Positions 54,862-64,000 of a stretch of DNA of 64,000 bases are shown here, piece after piece. Source of the stretch: Akanthomyces muscarius. Its lineage: Eukaryota > Ascomycota > Sordariomycetes > Hypocreales > Cordycipitaceae. The stretch covers positions 310,001-374,000 of the forward strand of contig NC_079242.1 of the NCBI RefSeq assembly GCF_028009165.1, read 5' to 3'. Each line of letters opens with the position of its first letter. Position 1 is the first letter of the stretch. The notes below the pieces were generated by a model, which did not search any database, had not been told where the DNA came from, and worked only from the letters and a program-made list of their open reading frames with translations. The position numbers were made by a program, and so were the translations under genes.

Positions 54862-57461
54862 AACCCGGCGAACAATGGGGGATGTGTCGAAAAACAGGCC
54901 ACATGATGCATCTCTAGAAACGGCGCAGGTGCATCAAGATGTACAGATGTACATCGCGGCAAACTACGGGCGGCCTCCACCATGCCCGTGCCACAGCAGC
55001 AACAGAGACAAAACGGAAAATGGTGTGTGTAGTAGTGGGAGAGACTCCATGACTGGACGAGATCACATTGTCGTTTTGAGGTAGCATTGCACCGGCCTCT
55101 TGTAGACAGTGCTAAAGGCTAATGGAGGGCGACGGGTAGAGAGACATGCATGACACCATCCGCCGCCGAACAGTGAGCTTGCCTGAGCGACGATGGAGAG
55201 ATGCGATGTGACGCTGTGACAGCGGTGGCTTTTGCTTCTTCACTCATAACCCGTTCTCTTCACCGTATGTATCATGAAAGAGAAGTAGAGGAGAAAAGCG
55301 ATCGTGAGGAGTTTCGCGAGTGAACCAGGAGAGAGAGAGAGAAAAGAAAAAGTCAACTTCAAAGCCGTTGTCCGAAGTCGCCTACTCAAGTCAGCTACCC
55401 TAGAGACGCCGTGGCCGAGATGTCAGTGATGGGGAGCTCGGGACTCACGAAACACAACATCGCCACCGTGCTTCCCCGGCCATGGCAGAAGCCGAGAGAA
55501 ATTCGATACATTGCAGAGAAACGAGGCTACATCGCTACACCCTCGATCCCCAACGCCCAGAGCACCGGCGTCGTCGCCGCCCATCCAATAAGAACGGGCA
55601 GATGACTCCCTACTTTGTTCATGATGGTGGTGTGTGTGGGAGGGAGGGAAGGGGCCGCAGCGCCAGGCCACGAGCAGGAACTCCGTGGGACCAACCAAGG
55701 AACAAGCCCACCGAGATGTGCCGCGAGTGACCAAGGGAAGGGGGAAAAAAGGAGGCAAGGCATGAAAAGGTACTGTACGACAACGATGCGAAAAGCCGGG
55801 CTCCGTGTTCCCTTTTTGCTTTCTTTCAGCCTGGCTTTCGCGACGTACGCATGGCGCACACCTCCGAATGAGAGCGCACACGACGCCACTGGGCTGAGAC
55901 ATGCGACGCATCATCTTTGACCAGATACTGGTAAATACGGCTGGGGCAAGGCTCGAATCGAATGTGTGGTGCGTTTGCTGATAATGTCGGCGGACAATAA
56001 CGCATCAAGCAGTAAACTGGTACCGCAGTTCTTTTGGGGTGTATACTGGTCCGCAGCGAGCAGAAACGATTCAGACATCAAAGACAAACAACGGGAGAGG
56101 CTCAGGTTGCCAGGCAAAACATTGTGACTGTATTGTTTTGCCTTTCTTTTTTTTTTTTTTTGGTTCTCGCGCCGCCACGAGTCGCCTCGTGTCTTGGGAG
56201 ATCAACAATCACAAAGCCCAAGTACACAGCCGCTCGAGTCTACATGGCCAGTTCTGAATCGGACATGTACTGTTTTTTTTCTCTCTCCAGCAGTCGTCTC
56301 TCGTCGATCGGGCGATATTCGCCCCGTTGGTCTGTGCCAATAATGCTCCGGGCCGCGCTGGAATGTAAGTTCTATTTGCGGCTTCAACCGTCTCCGCCCT
56401 CGCGAGTCGCGAGTACCCGAGCAGCTACCGCCCATGCTAACTACTCAACAAGAAACTTTCAGCTTTATTATTAGCTTTCGTCCGGTGTAGATGTCTCCCG
56501 CTCGCGTCGCGGCCTACCGGTACCAATAACTGACTAGTTGCTAGGCAGGTAGTTTACTAGCTAGTTGGAGGCTTGTTCGAGGGGCGCAGCGCTAGTCACA
56601 GAGCAGCAAAGGTACATCATCACCATGCACACAGTGTGGTGTGCCTCGGGGGCCCGTCCCAACCGTCACAATCACCTGAAAAAGCCACCTAGCGGCTTGA
56701 TGAATGTTGTGACTTTCTCGGGCAGCGACCGTTGACTTTGAACGTGTACGGATGCAGTGTACTGCAGTATGGGTTGCCCCAATTACCTTGAAACAAAGGC
56801 CCCCCGTCCAGTTCCGCCGCACGCTGAGTAACCTGTTGTCGTCTGGGTCGCCCGGTGGTACCTTGCATGATCCCGAGGCAAAAAGGTGACAAATGGGAAA
56901 AGGTAGCGATATCTACGCCAGCAGCACACAGAGCCTCTCCGTCTGCCAAGCCGTGAAATAACATGATGGCGAAACGCCCGTGTCCCCAAAACAGAACCTA
57001 CATGTGATTTTGACTGTCTTTTCAACTGCGCCGAGGAGCTTACTTTTACTTTTGCTTATCTTTATGGCGTCCAGCTCTTGTTCGTGCTTGTATTGATAGT
57101 GGCGCATATCCCCCATTTATCGCGCTCGTTCTCGGGTTAGCAAAGAGTGCCGTTACCAAAGGGGGATGCAACAGTGGCATGTATTTATGCCACGAGCTAT
57201 TAACCTGCATCGATCCTCAACAGCTAACGAACAAGTTGGCGACGGGAACAAACGCCCCCCCAAACTTCTTTGGCCTCCCCCCCGGTCTTCCCACACCCAC
57301 ATGCTGCAGCTGGCTCATAAAAAAAGTGACGGATCACAATTGAGAGGTGCGGCGCCACCCCGGCCCTAAAAAGATACCTGTTCCTTCCCGCTCGTTAGAG
57401 CTAGCACCCTGGTCGTTTTGTTCTCTGTAGCGAGGCACTTCATGGGAGCTACATTTTTAGG

Positions 57462-57493
57462 GCGCGCGCGGCGGCGGCGGCGTCGTCGTCGTC
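57462..57493 (+). repeat. GC-rich simple repeat (GCG)n(TCG)n
   Basis: GCGCGCGCG followed by GCG triplets and then CGT triplets, in non-coding sequence. Confidence 0.8.
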
Positions 57494-60420
57494 TCATTTG
57501 CTGTTGTATATTGATCAGGCTGCACGTTAACCAACAAGATGACGTAGATTTGTCCGGAGTAATCAGTCGTCCTTAATGCCGTGTCAGAGTTTAAATCGAA
57601 TTTGGCACCGGAGAATCGACAGCTGCATAGCAGGCTCATGAAAAATAAAAGAACATTGTCTACATTTTGGTTTCTTTGACCATGCCAGCGAATCTGCAGC
57701 TTGCGATGTAGGTCAGATCGGCATTTCTGCTCAGCGTCATTTACACAAAAGCCCTCACAAGCCTAGTGATTGTGATGGCCAAAGTAAGTAAGCGCCTTGG
57801 CATTGCTCGAGCATACTGCGCGGACGCCTTCGTATCATTGCCAGCCGCAACATGGTAGATGGCAAATATGTTGGCAAAAGCTGAATACACACAGATGACA
57901 GGTTGATAATAACTAGCAGACGAGGAAGCCGGCATGGTCATCAGTGACATACACGGACCGTTTCATGTGGGCGATGAACACATCAGGGGGGGAGGAGACC
58001 CATGGCGATACTCGAGGCTTGCGCAGCCTCGTGCCCACAGCATGTCGATGCTTTTTTTTTGTGTTGCCGCGCAAGTGTACGAGTAAGTACGTCTGACGCT
58101 GATCGGTGCAAATACATCAGCCAGGTTGCCAGGGTAGGTTTTGGACAGGGGAGACTATCCGTCCAGTAGCACGCGAGCTTTGGCTGGCCAGGGATGGAGG
58201 ATTGGGCAGGCTGTCTTATTGCTCGAGACGATGTTAGACCGTGGCTGATGTGCCGGCGGTGATGCATCGGCCCGGACCTAGGCAGACGACAGACATGCTA
58301 GCGTCCCAAAGTAGGCGGCACAGCGACGAGCCTACCGACAAAGGAAAAAAAGGATTCAAGAATGTCCTCACACCCATCATGTACTTGCGCTGATGATTTG
58401 CAAGATGAAAAAAGGCGCATTTCATGCACGCCAATCGTTAGGCAGGAGGATCGTATGCCTCTCCAATGAATGGTACGTGTGAGAGCAACTATTGCAAGCC
58501 GTCGCGGCGCTATTAGTGGCGTCGGGCGATTTCATTTCGCTCACGGCCTGCATAATCGCCAATGTAGCAATGCTACCAGTGGAAGGACCAAGGCCAGGGA
58601 TATTGCTAGCTTCGGGATAGTGACGCTAGACATTCTGCGAGATGCACAGACGTCTCTGTCAACCAGCCAAAGTGGTATCCGTCTATCTGTAGCTTACCAG
58701 AATATGCATCTCGACGAGAGGCGAGAGGACTTGCCGCTCGCATGCTGACAACATGGCGCTCGATACTTCAGCACCCTAGCTGAGATGAGCCATGTTTCTG
58801 GCGCAGCCCTTTGTCTGTTTTTTTTTTCTTTCTGACAGGTCATGTCCTGAAATTGCGCTGCACGTTGCATTGCCGTTGTCAGCCAGGACGCAGAAGCATT
58901 TCGCGAGAAAAACGTGGGACACAGATCTGCGCAGTGCTGTCCCACGTTGCCACATGTAAAGACTGGCGTCGCGTTGCACACGATGGACTCGTCCGGCTTC
59001 GTGAGTCTGGCCGCCGGGACGGGAAGTGGAACGGGCGGCCTTTACTCGGGATCGTGACGTGAGGGTCATGATGGTGTGCGGCGCGTGGGGAAGCGGAAGA
59101 TGAGACGAGACTAGAGTGCGAAACGGCCCCGAACCCTTCACTTACAAGTGATCCAGTTACACGATTGCAACAAGAATAGCGTGTCTTTTAATTGGCAGCG
59201 CCCGCAGTTACCGCGTTGTTGCAGCTGAGGTTTTGGCGACGCTCCAAGCTTCCGAGAACAGTCCGTCATGGCCGTGTAGCGTGGTATTTGAGCCACACCT
59301 GCGGCACTGAAAGGAGGCGAGAAGAGGGCTTGAGAAACGGGGACCGGTGTACCAGTACCCCCCACGTAGCTCGGAGGATGCATCGTGAGACCCCCTGCTG
59401 GCAGGAGTCGAAACCCTAGTTAGTTCAGAACAGTTTGTCCGCGAGCTAGGCCCACGATAGCTCGGCGGGAAGGAGCACGGGCCAGCTTGCTGGGCTCTTG
59501 GGCATCGCTTGCAACGAGTTTCGGGCCCTTCTTTGTGGCCAAGATATGTGTGCTACAAGAGTGCATACTGTCTTAGCTCGGGAATGGATGGCAACGTTCG
59601 AGGCAGATGATGCAGTGCCGAGCGCCCTGCAGCACAAACATCCTATAGCGCAGTCCCGAGTTCGGTCACTCTCTACCGACGATGGGCTCGAGGAAGAGAA
59701 TGCCGCCTCTGATTTTGTGAAAAGGCGGAAGCTCTACATCTGCAGGTAAGCTGGGGCGATGGCTGCCCAACGTGGTCGGGCGACCCAATAGCGCGAGTGT
59801 ACGTGGGCTACATGGGTTCTGGAGCATTGCACTTTTCGCTCAACACCAGTCCCGGGTCTCTAGAAAATCTCACGATGCCGATTCTAGGCGGCGGGACCGC
59901 CGGGGCTGCCCGAGTGCGGGAGCCAGCCTCCTTCTGGCCTGCTCCCCCGCTAGCCCTTGTGCACCCATGCCAGCAACCGAGAAGGGTCTGGAGCTGGGGT
60001 CCGCGCGGGAAGAGGAGAAAAAGAAGAAGGTAGCAATAAGCCAACGAGATCGGACGCAGGAGTTGTACATTTGCATGGCCGTAGGACATTTGTGAACTAG
60101 CCTCGTGAGCTTTGAGACTTGAGGCGCTGCCGTATCACGTCACGCGCTTGGCCAGATGCAGGGCGAAGAAGGGTTCGGTGCGAGTCAGGAGCTTTTCTTA
60201 TTTTGAACGGGCATTTTTTTTTTGGCGAAAGGCAAATTCGAATTCCGCCTTTGATTAGAGCGAGAAAGTATATCGGGTCTCTCGTGAATCAATCTTGGGC
60301 AGGGTCCTGTCTCAGCTGGCCTTCGGTTGGAATTTTGTGTCCTTGGTGTCCATGGCGGCGCGCCACACGAGGAGACGTTTATTAGGTGCGCTGCCGAGGC
60401 TGGAAGTGCAAGAAAAAGAC

Positions 60421-60435
60421 GGGGGGGGGGGGGGG
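60421..60435 (+). repeat. Homopolymer G15
   Basis: Fifteen consecutive G. Its length may be inexact in the assembly. Confidence 0.9.
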
Positions 60436-62428
60436 CATCTTTCTTCAGCCAGACAAACGACGTTGAATTACAGAAGTATTGTCCTGTCGGGCTACTGGTA
60501 TTTCATTGATGGTTCTTTTTTGTTGGGCGCCAACGGGTCCCTGGCTCCAGGGCGCAGGCTCCTTGAGGACGGGTCGACGGGCGAATGGCGCTAATGCCGG
60601 AGGACTAATCTGTAGTGTTGTGTGACAAAGGACCAGGAGAAGCCATTGAATGGTGGAATTATGGTTTGATGCATTGGTGATGAATGCTGCAAGAGTGACG
60701 TTGCTGTTTGACAGAGCTGTTTGACAGGAGGGCTGTGAGTCTGCGTGTCTGTAGGTCGGCAGGAGACTCACAGCTAGAATTCAATATCGAATTGGGTTGA
60801 ATGGAGATGGCGTCATGATTGTCTGTATGCGATGGAGACCTTGAGATGGTTCCAACCAAAAGGAGCAAACGGTCCACGGCGACGGTTGTAGTGGTGGCCG
60901 GTTGGAGTAGTTGAGGGAGAGGCAAGGCGAAGCGCCGCAATTGGTGGTGCAGACAGAGGTACTTGTTCGCAGTGCAACTACCTAGTGGTATCGAGGTACC
61001 GCCCATCATCCAACCATCGACTGTGCAATACCGGGTGCCAAGGGTGGCCGCACGGGCTCTCGCCGGCCTGGTGCAGGATGGTGGGCGATAAGGTCCAGTG
61101 CATCCTGGCACTCTGGTTGTCTGGCGGCGACCTGGTCGATGCAGTAAGGTACCTAGCAACCTAGGTAGGTACCTAGCGGCACATCCCCTCAAGCCCTTGC
61201 AACTGTCCACTGCACTGCACTGGTTGACTGGCACGAGTGGTCCAAGTCGGCTTTGGCTTCCCCCCTGTCAAGTAAATCAAGCTGTTGCAGGCGCCCCACC
61301 GAATCCACTGCGATACCACGCCGGGACCCACTGGTGGCGCAGACGAGCGCTGTGAGTGGCCAGTCGCCCGTGGCTGGCTGCTCGCTGAAGCCTCCAAGCA
61401 CTTGCCAGGTCTGCATGCACCTCTCGATACTTTCTTTGCCAGCCCGCCATCGCCAGGCCTCATCAGTTTGGTGGTAATGGGCGGCGGCCGCTGTCTTGGC
61501 GTGCAGCCCACTGCTACCTGCGCTGCGGTGCCGTCCCAGCCAAGCACACCAAGGTACCGTTTACTATCGCACCTCCCGTGGGACCTGCTCCGGACAGGCG
61601 AGAGGAGGCGTTTTCTCTACGAAATGGTGACGATGGCGGCGGCACTGTGTGCCATACCTCCAGACGGCACTGTGCCTGGCATCCGTGTCTCGACCATCTG
61701 GCGTGTTTTTTTCTTATCGTGGACGGCTTTGTCGCGTTGTCTCGCACCGTGGCACTCGATGCTCCCGTTTCCTCTCATGCCACTGCGCCATCGCAACCGC
61801 ATCTGGTGAATACCTTGCACATGCTGGTAACTGTACATGCACGTCTGCTCCTGGTGCGGATACATTTGCTACTACTCACTAGTAAAATTAGCGCCAACAT
61901 CCCAGGTGCCTCTTTTTCCTTATCTTTTGGCCATCGAATAATTGCAGCTAAGCCCCTCCCAGCTTAGGTAGATACATGGAGCGAGGTACATGCTGCCGCC
62001 AGCAGGGGGTACTTGCAGCGGCCCATCCGCTGGAGCATCCACTGCAACATCCACTGGACTGCATCGCCAGGTCCATTTTCAGCGCTATTGCACGCTAATC
62101 CCAGCACTCTCGCAGTCCATCGGCCAGGTACCTTGCCGACTTACCTCAAGTAAACCCAGGCGCCAGCCCGCTGTTCGGTCCAGCCTGGCTGCCCATCGCC
62201 TGCCACCGGCCCGCTGCTCTCGCTGCTACTCTTCGTCCACCACAAATTCAGCCAAAAACACCAAAGCATCCCGCCTTCTCCGCCCTCCTCTCCCCTCACA
62301 ACTTTTTCCCACCACTTCTCCCATTTTCTCTCCATTACCCCCCCTTCACCACGACAATCCCGCCTCAAACGACTTTCCGCGATTCCGAATACCTACATTG
62401 CCGAGTCACGCTGCCGATTATTCTCAGC

Positions 62429-62440
62429 ATGTTCCTTTAA
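62429..62440 (+). promoter_or_regulatory. Minimal upstream ORF in kinase leader
   Basis: ATG TTC CTT TAA, a three-codon frame 117 nt before the annotated kinase start. Whether it lies in the mature leader is unknown. Confidence 0.35.
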
Positions 62441-62515
62441 GTGCTCGTCCACGGACGTTCACGACTCCTGGTTGCTTCCCGCCCTGCCCCTCGGCCGGCC
62501 ACAAGATCAACCAGA

Positions 62516-62560
62516 ATGTCGGCGCGAGCCTTTCTTGCGACGATCCCCAGTCCGCCATGA
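62516..62560 (+). promoter_or_regulatory. Upstream ORF whose stop overlaps the kinase start (ATGA)
   Basis: A 14-codon frame (MSARAFLATIPSPP) ends with TGA at 62558-62560, overlapping the kinase ATG at 62557-62559; a second in-frame ATG follows at 62560. The arrangement could couple termination with re-initiation. Effect inferred. Confidence 0.45.
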
Positions 62561-64000
62561 TGGAGCAGCCAAACAACTCTTCCGAGCCGCCTCTTTGGCC
62601 TCACGATAGGCCTTCCGCGGGCCCTCTCGCCCAGTCCGCTTCGATGCCCTTGCGCACCGCCAGCAGCACACCCGTTTCCTCCCCGGGCCTCTTCAGTCCT
62701 ACGCCCTCTCGCCATATCCTCCACGCCTCCTCCATGTCCGAGAGCAATACTCCAGCGCCGCCAGCTGGAGGACCCTTTTTGCATCCTTTACAAACACATA
62801 AAGTCAGAGAGTAAGTTGTCTCGTCCCTCCGCCGGCCAGTCATGGCAGTCCTCCAATGCCGACGTCGCTGCACGCCGCCATACTTTGGACTCACCAAGCC
62901 CGCCGCTACACGCCATGCTGTGTAGCCTTCTTGCACGCCCGCTAACATGACTCTTCTTTTCCAACAGAACCCACAAGGCCCTCATCGACAATGATAACGT
63001 CACTGGTCGTAAGGTGATTAATCAGTATGAAGTCATTGAAGAAATTGGCCGCGGCATGCACGGCAAGGTCAAGCTTGCCCGCAATCTCGAGTCTGGCGAG
63101 AATGTCGCCATCAAGATTATCCCCCGATTTTCCAAGAAGCGCCGATTAGGCAAAGTCACTGCCATGTCCCCCGAGGACAAGACAAAGAAGGAAATCGCCA
63201 TCCTCAAGAAGATCCGCCACCCCAACGTTGTCGCCCTACTCGAAATCATTGACGATCCCGAACTCAAAAAGATCTACATGGTACTCGAGCATGTCGAGCT
63301 TGGCGAGGTTGTCTGGCGCAAAAAGGGCCTTCCCCATGTCTGCCTCTACGAGCGTCGTCGAGCCGAGCGGGAGATGCGTGGCGAAGCTCCCTCTCAGCAG
63401 GAGATCCAATACGACGAGATGCTTGAGCGCCGTCAGGCCATCAAGGAGATGAAGCGTGCCCGCATGGCCCAGAACTACACCGGCTCTGCAAACTTCTGGA
63501 GCGTCGAGAATGGCGCCGCCGAGGAGTCGAGCAGCGTCGCCTGGTCACGTCTCTCGTCCAAGGAAGACTTTGACCTCTCCTCTAGCCACCCCTCCCGTTC
63601 CACCTCCCCGACTTCCTTCCAATACCAGTCGCGCAGACCGTCTGCTGCCTCCTTCTCCGTCGCTGGTCCGACTGAGCTGGACGAGGAAGTGTACTGGGAT
63701 GATAACATAGTAACCCCCGGCCCCCTAACCGCCGATATCGATCCCGTTGCTGCCATGGATGGCTTCGACGAGGACGGCTCTCGCTTCCGTCGCCGTTCTC
63801 CCAGCATGGCCGACTCGATCATCTCTCACATGTCTTCTATAGACTATAATCCTCACGTTCACGACCCTTTTACCGACGACTACTCATACGTTCCATGCTT
63901 CACCTTTGATCAGGCCCGCTCCGCATTCCGAGACACTGTTCTCGGCCTGGAATACCTTCACTACCAAGGCGTTGTCCACCGAGACATCAAGCCCGCCAAC
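62557..64000 (+). CDS. CaMKK/SNF1-activating-type protein kinase (Sak1/Ssp1-like), 5' part
   Basis: Upstream serine/threonine kinase expected to phosphorylate the activation loop of SNF1/AMPK-type kinases. Exon 1 is 62557-62810, exon 2 runs 62968-64000 and beyond the window (157-nt GT-AG intron); 429 residues are encoded here. The first 100 residues are Ser/Pro-rich. The kinase domain starts INQYEVIEEIGRG, has glycine-loop IGRGMHGKVKLA and the ATP-anchoring Lys134 in VAIKII. KIRHPNVVALLEIIDD and YMVLEHVELGEVVWRKKG follow, then a low-complexity insert of about 200 residues, then ARSAFRDTVLGLEYLH and the catalytic loop VHRDIKPAN (Asp424) exactly at the window end. The frame stays open upstream to 61990, so a longer N-terminus is possible; 62557 is preferred from sequence character. 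Confidence 0.88.

Larger units (their letters stand above)
52851..62556. other. Gene-poor stretch, 9.7 kb, right of the NRPS
   Basis: The left end holds the NRPS promoter; the last 1-2 kb is the C-rich leader of the kinase gene. Between, I find no frame on either strand with family content; the longest are 120-190 codons and look random (e.g. 55423-55914 minus, 60659-61234 minus). Simple sequence is scattered: (TG)10 at 54842-54861, T15 at 56147-56161, GCG/CGT triplets at 57462-57493 and G15 at 60421-60435. Palindromic ACCTAGGTAGGTACCTAG lies near 61160. Confidence 0.5.

Noticed and set aside
55423..55914. 163-codon minus-strand frame
   Set aside because: No signal peptide, domain or conserved motif; overlapping frames on both strands are equally long, as expected by chance.
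59390..59425. Possible tRNA B-box on the minus strand (GGAGTCGAAACCC)
   Set aside because: One base too many in the T-loop consensus and no matching A box or acceptor stem nearby.
60659..61234. 191-codon minus-strand frame
   Set aside because: Composition is random-like (Arg, Thr, Ser, Leu) and includes simple repeats; no splice partners found.
1..64000. CRISPR arrays, bacterial operon features, rRNA genes, intact transposons
   Set aside because: No direct-repeat arrays with unique spacers, no 5S/18S/28S-like sequence and no transposase or reverse transcriptase motifs were seen; the DNA is fungal nuclear.

Overview
The window looks like nuclear DNA of a filamentous ascomycete, most likely a hypocrealean Sordariomycete. 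The signs are short GT-AG introns of about 50-70 nt with CTAAC-like branch points, pyrimidine-rich leaders, a striatin with PRO11-like architecture, and a very large nonribosomal peptide synthetase (NRPS). The species cannot be named from sequence alone.

Layout. 1-10.5 kb is dense housekeeping: a partial mitochondrial ribosomal protein uS19m (-), an ER J-protein of the Hlj1/DNAJB12 type (+), a MINDY-type deubiquitinase with a C-terminal CaaX box (+), a steroid 5-alpha-reductase family membrane enzyme (+) and a secreted S28 serine peptidase (-). 10.5-14.6 kb holds no supported gene. An MFS sugar transporter (+) with a GC-AG intron follows, then a degenerate tandem repeat, a small Cys-rich protein (+) and histone H2A.Z (-). 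19.5-25.7 kb again lacks a supported gene and ends in the long leader of an RRM/R3H RNA-binding protein (+). 29.5-37.5 kb carries an MDR oxidoreductase (+), striatin (-), a double GFA-domain protein (-) and a carboxypeptidase Y-like S10 peptidase (-).

The standout locus is 38.9-52.9 kb: one uninterrupted minus-strand frame of 4647 codons for an NRPS ending in a thioester reductase. Its order is [A remnant]-T-C(His lost)-A-T-C-A-T-C-[A remnant]-T-C-A-T-R. It has five intact carrier serines, three intact condensation His motifs and only three complete adenylation domains. It therefore looks like an eroded five-module enzyme releasing a short peptide aldehyde or alcohol, or one with a carrier domain loaded in trans. 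No tailoring, transport or regulator gene lies beside it. To its right is about 9.7 kb without a supported gene, and then the 5' part of a CaMKK/SNF1-activating-type kinase (+) cut by the window end inside its catalytic loop.

Genes were joined by eye from reading frame, splice-site consensus and known family sequence. Junctions are phase-checked but not backed by transcripts.
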